Position numbers and translations under genes: made by a program. Positions 17,773-26,500 of a DNA stretch of 55,179 bases are shown here, one piece after another. The stretch covers positions 1 to 55,179 of the forward strand of contig CAZQCI010000004.1 in assembly GCA_964592255.1 (NCBI GenBank). Reading direction: 5' to 3'. Source of the DNA: CAZQCI01 sp964592255. Lineage in GTDB: Bacteria > UBA10199 > SBBF01. Below the pieces are notes generated by a model. It saw only the letters and a list, made by a program, of their open reading frames with translations. It was not told the origin of the DNA and did not search any database. The first letter of the stretch is position 1. Each line of letters starts with the position of its first letter.

Positions 17773-19547
17773 ATATCAAACTTGTCATATGGGATTTAGA
17801 TGATACCTTCTGGAAAGGAACATTAGATGAAGCAGACGTAGTGCCCATTCCACTCTATACACAACTCATTAAAGACCTCAACGAGCATGGAATACTTAAC
17901 AGTATTTGTTCTAAAAATAATTACGAAAAAGCAAAAAAAACACTTTTGGATATGGGAATATGGGACGAATTCAGCATGCCTCAAATTTCCTGGCAACCTA
18001 AAGGAGAGGCCGTAAAAATCATCATTGATGATTTTCAGCTACGGGCTGAAAATGTTTTATTCATTGATGACAACGATCTCAATCTAAACGAAGTTAAGTA
18101 CTATAATCCAAAAATTAATATCGCCCACTCTTTAAAAGAGGACATTCAAAAAATCATTGAAGAGATTATCAAAAAGAATAAGACCGACAATAGAAGAAGA
18201 TTCCAGGAATACAAAATACTTGAAGCAAAGCAAGTGCAAAAAAAAACCTATGTTTCCAATGAGGATTTCTTAAGACAATCTAACATCAGAATCACAATAA
18301 ACCCAAACTGCATAGAAAACCTGGAAAGAATAGAAGAGTTAATCAACAGAACAAACCAACTTAACTTCACAAAAAAACGCATTAATAAAGAAGATTTAAA
18401 ATTGCTTCTAATAAATCCGGAAAAACAATGTTACACTATCCATGCCAGAGACAATTACGGTGATTATGGCTTAGTAGGCTTTGTAGCACTCGATCAGATT
18501 AATAAAAAATTGGATCAATTTGTTTTTTCTTGCAGGACCTTGAACATGGGTCTTGAGCAGTATGTGTGGCAGAAATTAGGCTATCCTTTTTTAGAAATTG
18601 TAGGGGAAGTAAGCAGTCAGCTAAAAAAAAATACGAATGTAGATTGGATTGCCGAAGAAACTATCCGACAAAACAACAACACGAAAGGACTCCCACAAGT
18701 CAAGTCAGGTTCCACCCTATTAATTGGAGGTTGTGATTTATTTCAACTGCACCACTATCTTAAATCAAATGAAAGGATTGATACTTATTTTAATTACCCT
18801 TCCAAAAAATATAACATGCCTTTACATAGGGATAGTATTAACTACCTGTTTGCCTCTCGGTTTTACAAAGAATCTCAAAAAAAAATAATTCTAGAACATC
18901 TTCCATTTGCTGAAGATTTTTTTTTCCAATTACCTAATCTCAACCTTTATCAAACCATTATTTACAGCCCTTTAATCGATTATGTCCAATGTCAATATAG
19001 AGCACTCGATAATGAAACCATAATTTCATGGGGGGATTTTTCAAAAACAAAACATGACAGAAACTACGAAAAAGAAACCTTAAAAAACTATGGCTTGCCA
19101 GACACTGCTATAAATTCTTTTTTAAAATATTGGACCCCACTAGGATCTATTACTGGAGAACAATTGCAATATAAAATGGAGCAAGTTTTCAATGATTATA
19201 AAGGCCATCTGATCATTATCGGTGGAGCCACTAAAAAAGTTCCCCCAAACAGCCAAAGTTATCTCGGCCAGCACATACAACTCAATAATATTTTGATGCA
19301 ATTTTCTACTGCAAGACCCAATACACATTATATTGATATCAATGATTGCATAGAGACAACAAATGACTTCACTGACTCTATTAGACACTATAAAAAACCA
19401 GTCTATTCAAGAATCGCCACTAAAATTGGAAACATAACATCACAACTTACAATCAAATCACCTCTATCCTTACTTACCAATCGTTTAACTTCATATTTAA
19501 AAAAAATTTCGATAAAGTTTATTTTAAATAACAAAGAACAAACCTGA
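17769..19547 (+). CDS. FkbH-like HAD-IIIC protein with C-terminal SGNH-like domain
   Basis: This 592-residue protein begins with a HAD domain of the FkbH type: WDLDDTFWKGTL with D9 and D11, CSKNN near 47, and FIDDNDLNLNEV near 97-108. An acetyltransferase-like middle region follows (about 160-300; NYGDYGLVGFVAL, NMGLEQYVW). FkbH proteins load glycerate from 1,3-bisphosphoglycerate onto a carrier protein. The last 280 residues look like an SGNH-hydrolase or DUF6270-like fold, opening with LLIGGCDLF and ending with DSIRHYKKPVY, but the nucleophile position appears to be Cys or absent rather than Ser. No acyl carrier protein gene is seen nearby. ATGA and TGATG overlaps with the genes on both sides imply coupled translation. 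Confidence 0.78.
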   Translation: MNIKLVIWDLDDTFWKGTLDEADVVPIPLYTQLIKDLNEHGILNSICSKNNYEKAKKTLLDMGIWDEFSMPQISWQPKGEAVKIIIDDFQLRAENVLFIDDNDLNLNEVKYYNPKINIAHSLKEDIQKIIEEIIKKNKTDNRRRFQEYKILEAKQVQKKTYVSNEDFLRQSNIRITINPNCIENLERIEELINRTNQLNFTKKRINKEDLKLLLINPEKQCYTIHARDNYGDYGLVGFVALDQINKKLDQFVFSCRTLNMGLEQYVWQKLGYPFLEIVGEVSSQLKKNTNVDWIAEETIRQNNNTKGLPQVKSGSTLLIGGCDLFQLHHYLKSNERIDTYFNYPSKKYNMPLHRDSINYLFASRFYKESQKKIILEHLPFAEDFFFQLPNLNLYQTIIYSPLIDYVQCQYRALDNETIISWGDFSKTKHDRNYEKETLKNYGLPDTAINSFLKYWTPLGSITGEQLQYKMEQVFNDYKGHLIIIGGATKKVPPNSQSYLGQHIQLNNILMQFSTARPNTHYIDINDCIETTNDFTDSIRHYKKPVYSRIATKIGNITSQLTIKSPLSLLTNRLTSYLKKISIKFILNNKEQT

Positions 19548-20814
19548 TGATAAAAAGAATACCACATATAGTTTCCAACACTTTTCTAATTAACCCTTTT
19601 GATCTGGAATATAAAATTTCATCCGAAGCCTTCGTTCTGCCTGAAATTGACAATCTGAAGCCGAAAAAAAGGCAGGGTATTTTATGGCGTCTGTTAGTTG
19701 TGGCCTACAGATCAATCCGTGCATGGAGAAGTATCTGTTCAAAGCAGGATTTCAAAAAAGGGGGAATTCTTTTTTTTTGGAATTCCTTGAATCAAAAAAA
19801 CAGTTTACTTCCTCTCTATAAAAAAACATCGGGCTATTCGGTAGGACTCGGCGCGGAGATGTCTCCTGACATTATCCTCATACCTTCAAAATATTACTTA
19901 CTATCTTTTATTTTTTTACCGGTGTTTTTTTTCAGAATATTAAAAGGCACTGCGCATCAAAAAAAATATTTAAAATATTTTCTGGATCGATGGCTCTTAA
20001 TTTATCCGACTTATCTGGCCGTTTATCTCTACCTTGAAACAGCCCGTCCAAAAATGATCCTGCTCTCCAATGATCATGTGGGTATCAACAGAGCTTTTTT
20101 AAGAGCCGGAAAAAGTCTGGGAATAAAAACGCTCTACCTCCAACATGCCTCCACCACTAGTCATTTCCCCCCCCTGGAATTTGATTATGCCTTTTTGGAC
20201 GGACAGGCGTCCTCAGACCTCTATCAAAACAAAGGAACAAAAATATTTTTAACCGGAGGATGTCGGTTTGACGGACATGTGGCCGCTATAAAGAAAAATG
20301 CNNNNNNNNNNTCTGCATCAACAATATGGATGATTTTGAACGTGTGTTGGATTTGTTAAATAAACTTCAAACAGAAACACCCTCGCTTACAATACGGATC
20401 AGGCCTCATCCTTCTTATAAATATAGAAATCAAATAGAAGAGCTGGCTGTAAAGCAGAATTATTATTTTTCTTCTCCCACCCAGGAGAATATATATGGTT
20501 TTCTTAAAAACACGGACTGTTTGATTGCCGGAGATTCTTCCGTTCACCTGGATGCTACTTATCTCAACATTCCCTCTATTTTTTACAGCATGGGAGCCCA
20601 TGCTTTTGATTATTACGAATATGCCAAAAATAAACTTGTGTTTAAAGCTTCAAATTCTACGGAAGTCGTCAGATATCTGAATGAGTTTCTTAACTGCTTG
20701 CCAAATGTGAGAGAAAAAGCAAAATACTACCTGGCCTCCATTGGCGAAAATTACGATGGAGAGGTAGCTGATTATCAAGCCGAACTATTACAACAGATTC
20801 TAAGCCAAAACTAA
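19547..20814 (+). CDS. Putative GT-B glycosyltransferase with HP motif, interrupted by an assembly gap
   Basis: Two reading frames on either side of ten Ns (20302-20311) form one gene of about 420 residues. The N-terminal part ends with LYLQHASTTSH and LTGGCRFDGH, like the acceptor half of capsule and CDP-glycerol-type transferases. The C-terminal part contains RIRPHPSYK and GDSSVHLDATYL. An HP motif plus a downstream Ser-Ser pair is seen in several bacterial sialyl-, polysialyl- and Kdo-transferases, and the two upstream genes make a CMP-activated nonulosonic acid. This makes it a candidate nonulosonate transferase, by inference. The two parts lie in different frames because the N run is a placeholder; a continuous gene needs a true gap length of 2 modulo 3. 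Confidence 0.72.
20302..20311. other. Assembly gap (10 N)
   Basis: A run of ten Ns, probably a placeholder of arbitrary size. It falls inside the putative transferase gene and shifts its frame. Comparison of the flanks suggests that some residues linking the VAAIKKN and CINNMDDF segments are missing. Confidence 0.98.
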
Positions 20815-20835
20815 CAAAAGAAACTAAACTTAAAA

Positions 20836-22077
20836 ATGACCCATGTTTTACATATTGTAGCCGGTGATATCAAGGGGGGTGCGGCCAAGGGAGCCTATAA
20901 TCTTCATCAGGCTCTGTTGAAAGAAGGCGTTTGCTCACGAATATTAACGGATGCAAAAATTCTTCAGGAAGAAAACAACATTGTAACAGTTTCAAATTCT
21001 CCCTGGAGACGTTTTATGACCTTGGGTCGATCGCAACTGGACCAATTGCCGCTCCGATTCTATAAAAAACCTACGGTCAAATTCAGTACGGGTCTGACGG
21101 GATATGATATCACGACTGATAAAAATTATGATTGGGCCGACATTATTCACCTTCATTGGGTCAATCATGGTTTTTTCAACATCAAACATTTGGCAAAAAT
21201 CAAAAAACCCGTTGTCTGGACTTTGCGGGATATGTGGCCACTCACAGGCGTCTGCCATTATTCTCTTTCTTGTAAAAAATATGTGGTCGGATGCCAGCAA
21301 TGCCCCCAATTGGCAGGAGATGGAAAACGAGGGCTAACCTATCGTCTCAATCGCCGGTTAAAAAAATACATTCAAAAATCCCATGATATTCGATTTGTGT
21401 GCATCAGTCATTGGTTGGAAGAAAGAGCCCGAGAAAGTCTGGCCCTATCTGACCAAAAAATTGAAACCATTTATAACTGCATCAATACGGAAGAATTTTC
21501 TTCAGTGAATAAGGAATGGGCCCGCTCCATTCTTGGTTTGCCACATGATGCCAAAATCATTTTGTCCGGCGCTCAAAATTTAAAAGACGGCTACAAAGGA
21601 TTCGATCTTTGCCTACAAGCCCTCAAACTTCTGGAACAGGATGAAAACAATCTGTTTGTTTTTTTTGGAAGACATTTCGATCAAAAATCTCTTGAAGAAA
21701 TAAAAATGCCTTCCAGATATTTGGGATTTGTCGAGGATCCGTTAAAACTGAGGTTGCTCTATTCGGCAGCTGATGTTTTTGTGATGCCCTCCACCATGGA
21801 AGCCTTTGGAAAAACTTGCGTGGAAGCCATGGCATGTGCCACTCCCGTAGTCTGCTTTGACTCCGCCGGGCCCAAAGAAATTGTGGACCATCACATCAAT
21901 GGCTACAAAGCCACCCCCTATTCTCCTGAAGATTTGGCCGAAGGAATCAAATGGGTTTTAAAGGAATCCTCCAACACTTTGGGAGAAGCGGCCAGAAAAA
22001 AAGCCGTCTCTTTTTTTTCCTCGGAAATCATTTCAAAAAAATATAAGAAATTATATCAAACTCTGTTAGGTACTTAA
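20836..22077 (+). CDS. Glycosyltransferase family 4 (GT-B)
   Basis: This 413-residue retaining glycosyltransferase has an N-terminal Rossmann half with GDIKGGAAKGAYNL, the HLHWVNHGF motif common in WcaC-like exopolysaccharide transferases, and a CxxC-rich patch (CHYSLSCKKYVVGCQQC). The C-terminal half has the GT4 donor site MPSTMEAFGKTCVEAMACATPVV (EAFGxxxxE motif). It would add a sugar from a nucleotide donor to the lipid-linked repeat unit on the cytoplasmic face. The sugar is unknown. It starts 21 bases after the putative nonulosonate transferase and is followed by the MBOAT gene after eight bases. Confidence 0.88.
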   Translation: MTHVLHIVAGDIKGGAAKGAYNLHQALLKEGVCSRILTDAKILQEENNIVTVSNSPWRRFMTLGRSQLDQLPLRFYKKPTVKFSTGLTGYDITTDKNYDWADIIHLHWVNHGFFNIKHLAKIKKPVVWTLRDMWPLTGVCHYSLSCKKYVVGCQQCPQLAGDGKRGLTYRLNRRLKKYIQKSHDIRFVCISHWLEERARESLALSDQKIETIYNCINTEEFSSVNKEWARSILGLPHDAKIILSGAQNLKDGYKGFDLCLQALKLLEQDENNLFVFFGRHFDQKSLEEIKMPSRYLGFVEDPLKLRLLYSAADVFVMPSTMEAFGKTCVEAMACATPVVCFDSAGPKEIVDHHINGYKATPYSPEDLAEGIKWVLKESSNTLGEAARKKAVSFFSSEIISKKYKKLYQTLLGT

Positions 22078-22085
22078 TTAACCCT

Positions 22086-23489
22086 ATGCTGTTCAACAGT
22101 TACGAATTTGTCGGTCTATTTCTTGTCACTTTCTTTTTATATTATCTTCCTTTTCTGAAAAAATCACAGGTTTGGATTTTAATTTTATCCAGCTTTGTTT
22201 TCTATGCTTACCAAAATCCCGTGCTGCTTCTTCTGCTTTTGGCTTCCATAATCATCAACGGACTGACCAGTTATCAAATAGCGTATGCAGCATCGTTGGC
22301 CTCAAGAAAATTTTATGCCGTCGCAGGCATTATCTTCAACCTTTTGCTGTTGATATTTTTCAAATATGGACCACTCTTGAGCCATACTTTTTTTCAAGAA
22401 AGCTCCGATATCGGAAATTGGATCTTATCTATCCCCTTGCCCATTGGCATTTCATTTTACACCTTCGAAGGCATCAGCCTGGTGGTCGACTCCTTTAAAA
22501 AGACAAACACTTCGGAATACAAATCCACCATTGTCAAAAATTTTATCAGGCATCAGAAAAACGTTTTTCTTTTCATTTCGTTTTTTCCCCACTTGATAGC
22601 CGGCCCGATTTTAAAAGCACACGATTTTATTCCGCAGATCGGTGAAAAAACCTTCAAAAATATCGACTGGAACTATTGCTATAAAAAACTGGTACTTGGT
22701 TATTTTTTGAAAATGGTCATAGCCGACAATTTGAAAGACCAAACATTCTGGCTGACCTATCCTTTTTTCCAGACCTACTCCTCCTTTTCACTGGTCGGTC
22801 TTTTATTCGGTTATTCGTTCCAAATTTTTTCAGATTTCGCGGGATATTCCCTCATTGCCCTGGGATTGGCCGGTTTGTTTGGCTATCGGTTGCAGAGCAA
22901 TTTCAATTTGCCCTACATCTCCCAATCATTTTCAGAGTTCTGGAAACGCTGGCACATTTCTCTTTCCACCTTTTTAAAGGAATATTTATATATTCCGCTT
23001 GGCGGCAATCGACGCGGAACGGGGTACACTTATTTCAATCTCTTCGTCACCATGTTTCTGGGAGGACTCTGGCACGGATCAAGCTGGAGTTATGCCTGTT
23101 GGGGGAGCCTTCATGGAATAGCCCTTGCGGGTGAGCGTTTTTTTCAAAGCCGAAAAATCAAACTTCTCATTCCCTCTTGTATAAAAATAATAGCCGTATT
23201 TACCTACGTTTCACTGGCTTGGGTTTTATTCAAGTTACCTCATTTCGATCAGGCAGTCCTCTTTTTCAAATGTCTATTCACCAATGTACGAGGCTATCCC
23301 CTACTGTACAAACAGCTTTATTATATTGGCATCTACTCAACGCCCATTATTTTTTATCACTTAACGGGCCTAAGCCCAAAACTTAAAAAATACATGTTAA
23401 AATTTGAACCTTATATTTATGGGCTTTTGTTTTTTTTGATCATCACCAATAGTGGCAGTACGGGAACATTCATCTACTTTCAGTTTTAA
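22086..23489 (+). CDS. MBOAT family O-acyltransferase (AlgI-like)
   Basis: This 467-residue polytopic membrane protein has MBOAT landmarks: FPHLIAGPIL, SFSEFWKRWHISLSTFLKEYLYIPLGGNRRG (split by the conserved WHISL), and GGLWHGSSWSYACWGSLHG with the catalytic histidine region. AlgI-type proteins pass acetyl groups across the inner membrane for O-acetylation of polysaccharides in the periplasm. The next gene, three bases on, encodes an SGNH-like partner, matching the AlgI/AlgJ and PatA/PatB logic. It probably acetylates the exported polymer. Confidence 0.92.
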   Translation: MLFNSYEFVGLFLVTFFLYYLPFLKKSQVWILILSSFVFYAYQNPVLLLLLLASIIINGLTSYQIAYAASLASRKFYAVAGIIFNLLLLIFFKYGPLLSHTFFQESSDIGNWILSIPLPIGISFYTFEGISLVVDSFKKTNTSEYKSTIVKNFIRHQKNVFLFISFFPHLIAGPILKAHDFIPQIGEKTFKNIDWNYCYKKLVLGYFLKMVIADNLKDQTFWLTYPFFQTYSSFSLVGLLFGYSFQIFSDFAGYSLIALGLAGLFGYRLQSNFNLPYISQSFSEFWKRWHISLSTFLKEYLYIPLGGNRRGTGYTYFNLFVTMFLGGLWHGSSWSYACWGSLHGIALAGERFFQSRKIKLLIPSCIKIIAVFTYVSLAWVLFKLPHFDQAVLFFKCLFTNVRGYPLLYKQLYYIGIYSTPIIFYHLTGLSPKLKKYMLKFEPYIYGLLFFLIITNSGSTGTFIYFQF

Positions 23490-23492
23490 ACC

Positions 23493-24314
23493 ATGATACG
23501 TCTTTCTTTCATTACGACAAGCATCCTCCTCATTACCTACAGTCTTTTCATTCATTTCGTGGAAGTGCCATGGAGTACAGCCCAACAACAATGGCAGGAA
23601 AACATAATCAAGGCGCAGAAGTATATTTATGATAATAAAAAATATGACGTCGTTCTTGTCGGCTCCTCGATGGCCAACAATCTGAAGGTGGATCAAATAC
23701 CTGGTTGGTATAATCTCGCCTGTGCTTCGGAAGGCCCCTCTGACGGATTAAACATCATTCTTAAATCGGGCAACATCCCAAAAACAATTTTAATAGAAAT
23801 GAACAAGCTGGAGAAACCCCTGGATACTGATTTAGACCAACGTCTTTTCGGCCCCGTCGATTTCTTTCTATCGAAATATTTTCCCATTTTCAGAAAAACG
23901 TACCAGCCAGCGGGATTGCTAAATTTTATCGATCTCATCAAAAGACCTTACAAACCGGCCAATCAGAAAATTCTCTCTAAATCCCTACCTCGTATCAAAT
24001 CACAATACGAAAATGATTTCTTGGCAGATTTTGAAGTTTCCCTGAAAAATCTACAAAAAGAATTGTCCTTGTTAAAACAACAGGGGGTGAAGGTAGTTTT
24101 TTTTGAAATGCCCATGCATCCTGAAATTTGCAATTCTCCTAAAGAAGAAAAACTTCGCAGCACAATAAAGGAATTCTTTCCGGAACCCGTCTATTCTTAT
24201 ATTCCCTCACCCGATTGTTTTTTCTATGAAACGCAGGACGCCATTCATCTGATGCCCCAATCGGCCATCCTCTATCTCAATGAGCTTCAAAGCTGGTTGA
24301 ATCAAAACCCTTGA
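23493..24314 (+). CDS. SGNH-like acyltransferase partner of the MBOAT protein
   Basis: This 273-residue protein has an N-terminal signal anchor (about 5-25) and an SGNH-fold pattern in the periplasmic part: block I VLVGSSMANN (G-S-S, with the second serine the likely nucleophile) and block V DAIHLMP with the Asp-x-x-His pair near the C-terminus. Such proteins (AlgJ, AlgX, DltD-like) take the acyl group from the MBOAT partner and place it on the polysaccharide. The three-base gap from the MBOAT gene supports a functional pair. Confidence 0.8.
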   Translation: MIRLSFITTSILLITYSLFIHFVEVPWSTAQQQWQENIIKAQKYIYDNKKYDVVLVGSSMANNLKVDQIPGWYNLACASEGPSDGLNIILKSGNIPKTILIEMNKLEKPLDTDLDQRLFGPVDFFLSKYFPIFRKTYQPAGLLNFIDLIKRPYKPANQKILSKSLPRIKSQYENDFLADFEVSLKNLQKELSLLKQQGVKVVFFEMPMHPEICNSPKEEKLRSTIKEFFPEPVYSYIPSPDCFFYETQDAIHLMPQSAILYLNELQSWLNQNP

Positions 24315-24363
24315 CCCATTTGTCCGAAAAATGGCATTTTCACCCACCTTTTAAAACCTATTT

Positions 24364-25182
24364 ATGACCCCTATCGTTAGCATCGTCACCGCTTGTTACA
24401 ATTCTGCTGCTTTTATAGAGCAGACCATCAAGAGTGTTTTGTCCCAAACTTATCCGGCCATCGAATATATCATCATGGATGGAGGTTCTACCGATGGAAC
24501 TTTGAATATTATTGAGAAATACAAAGACAAAATAGCCCGTGTAATCTCCCAGCCGGACAAGGGACAGGCCGATGCTTTGAAAAAAGGATTTCATTTGGCC
24601 ACGGGCACTTATCTGGCCTGGCTGAATGCAGATGACTACTATCCTCCTGATGCCGTTGAAACTGCCGTCCGTTACCTTCAAACAGGAAAATATGATATTG
24701 TTTACGGCAATCGTTTGATCGTAGACGAACATTCCAAAATCATTGCGCAGCGCCATGCCTGTCCTTATATCTCCGGTCTTTCGCCAAAAGGAATATTTTA
24801 CGGAGGGTTTAACATTTATCAACCCACAGCCTTTTGGACAAAAGAAATTTATGACAAAGTAGGCGGTCTTGATCCCGAATTTGAATTCTGCATGGATAAC
24901 GACCTGATCCTCAAATTCGCCTTGGAAAAAGCGCGCTTCAGATTTATCAACAAATATCTGGTTTACTTCCGCACTCATCCTACTTCCAAAACCAACCAAC
25001 TTCAGATTGTGGCCAAAAAAGAGCAAAAAATACTCTCTAACAGGGCGCCACGGACAAAATTCCACGCGGATTTTATTTATAGAAATTTGTGCCGATTATG
25101 GCGATACTCCTACCAATTAATCGCCAAACCGGGTTATTTGATGTTTCGCCTCAGGGAAAAAAATACCAACCATATTCCCTGA
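24364..25182 (+). CDS. Glycosyltransferase family 2
   Basis: This 272-residue GT-A enzyme has the classic start PIVSIVTACYNSAAFIEQTIKSVL (split here into IVSIVTACYN and the following helix), then YIIMDGGSTDGT, and the metal-binding LNADDYYPP. The GGFNIYQPTAFW and EFCMDNDL segments are typical of WcaA-like exopolysaccharide transferases. It uses a nucleotide sugar with inversion; the donor is unknown. It is part of the continuous rightward array, eight bases before the Wzy-like gene. Confidence 0.93.
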   Translation: MTPIVSIVTACYNSAAFIEQTIKSVLSQTYPAIEYIIMDGGSTDGTLNIIEKYKDKIARVISQPDKGQADALKKGFHLATGTYLAWLNADDYYPPDAVETAVRYLQTGKYDIVYGNRLIVDEHSKIIAQRHACPYISGLSPKGIFYGGFNIYQPTAFWTKEIYDKVGGLDPEFEFCMDNDLILKFALEKARFRFINKYLVYFRTHPTSKTNQLQIVAKKEQKILSNRAPRTKFHADFIYRNLCRLWRYSYQLIAKPGYLMFRLREKNTNHIP

Positions 25183-25189
25183 CTCCTTT

Positions 25190-26500
25190 ATGAAAGATAT
25201 TTCGCAAGAATCAAATATAGTCCGCTTAAGTCGTTTTTTGATTTGTCTTTTTTTTATCAACGCCGGACTCCAATACATGATTCCCCACATCGTGGCATTG
25301 GCCAAAGGGGATGTCTCCTCTTTCAGACTATCAGCAGACTATTTAAATGTGGGAGGAGCCCGTTATATTAAGGATCTCTATTCCGCTTTTTTTGGGGTAG
25401 CGTGGATCTTTCTGATTTTCAGAATCAAACACAATAAAACGCTTTTAAAAAGCCTCATCATTTACCTGGTTTTCGAATCCTTTTTGATGATTTTGGGACT
25501 TTTGGGACACTTGGACGATCCCATTCCCCTAATCTTGATAGGCGGGGTCAGATGGATCTTATTGCTACACAATGTCGTAGGTATTTTCTTTCTTTGCTGG
25601 GCTTACAAAATTAAACAAGAAAGTTTTAATTGGATTGTTTTTCTGATTCTCCTGGCTAATGTGGGATTCAGCATCATTCAGCGTGTGTTCTGCGCATTGA
25701 TTCTGGGAATGAAAGAAGTGAGGGCTCCTGGGTTATTTGCCAATGCGGAAGCTTATTCTTTCGCCCTGGTGGGAATCAGTCTTTTTTATTTTTTTCAGGC
25801 CCAAAAAATCTCCCGAATAAAATATTTTCTTTTGTTTTCTCTGATCATGATAGGCGTCATTTGTTCCGGGGCCCGAAGCGCCATGCTCATCATTTTTACC
25901 CTATTCGCAGCAACCCCCCTCTTGTCTCTCTATCATAGTACGGTCAATATTCATCTCAAGGCCTTGCTAAATTCTATTTTTGTGGTGTTTCCCTTGTTAT
26001 TGGTCACTATTCTTATTCCACTGGTGGAAATGCTCGCCAACAGGGGAAACATTCTCCATACGCAAATCCAGAGCGGCCGGATCCATATTCTTTTCAAAAC
26101 ACTGGATCTGTTTAACACTACTTCCCTCTTTCACTTTTTGTTTGGAAAGGGCTTCGGTTATGGAACAAATTCGGTATTGTTGTTCGGGGCCACCAGCCCG
26201 TGGCTTTATGTGGCGGATAGCACCATTGTCACTACATTGCTTCAATTCGGATTTCTGGGCAGCACCTATTTCATCAGTGCCATGAGCGTGCTTTTTTTGG
26301 TGGTCATGTTTCATCCGAAATTCAAGAAAAAGGTTTTTGAATTTTATTTTTTATTCATTGCCCTTGCCCTGTTGATTTGCACACAAAATATTTTTGAAAA
26401 CTTTATCTTACTTCCATTATTGGCAGTCAGTTTTTCCAATCTTCTTTTGGCTTCCGAAAACTCATTACATGAAACTACTCAGAATCATCAAATCTCTTAA
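25190..26500 (+). CDS. O-antigen polymerase/ligase-like membrane protein (Wzy candidate)
   Basis: This 436-residue protein has about ten to twelve hydrophobic helices and one longer periplasmic loop (about 290-345), the layout of Wzy polymerases and WaaL ligases. The CSGARSAMLIIFTLF segment matches the conserved region of the O-antigen ligase superfamily. In this locus it is the only polymerase candidate and would work with the Wzz-like protein at 12720-13889. Its last 32 bases overlap the start of the next glycosyltransferase gene. Confidence 0.8.
   Translation: MKDISQESNIVRLSRFLICLFFINAGLQYMIPHIVALAKGDVSSFRLSADYLNVGGARYIKDLYSAFFGVAWIFLIFRIKHNKTLLKSLIIYLVFESFLMILGLLGHLDDPIPLILIGGVRWILLLHNVVGIFFLCWAYKIKQESFNWIVFLILLANVGFSIIQRVFCALILGMKEVRAPGLFANAEAYSFALVGISLFYFFQAQKISRIKYFLLFSLIMIGVICSGARSAMLIIFTLFAATPLLSLYHSTVNIHLKALLNSIFVVFPLLLVTILIPLVEMLANRGNILHTQIQSGRIHILFKTLDLFNTTSLFHFLFGKGFGYGTNSVLLFGATSPWLYVADSTIVTTLLQFGFLGSTYFISAMSVLFLVVMFHPKFKKKVFEFYFLFIALALLICTQNIFENFILLPLLAVSFSNLLLASENSLHETTQNHQIS

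Noticed and set aside
24358..25065. 235-residue minus-strand open frame
   Set aside because: It is antisense to the GT2 gene, whose motifs are clear.
25997..26314. Overlapping frames on both strands near the Wzy-like gene
   Set aside because: They are shadows of the membrane protein reading frame, with no ribosome-binding sites or known motifs.
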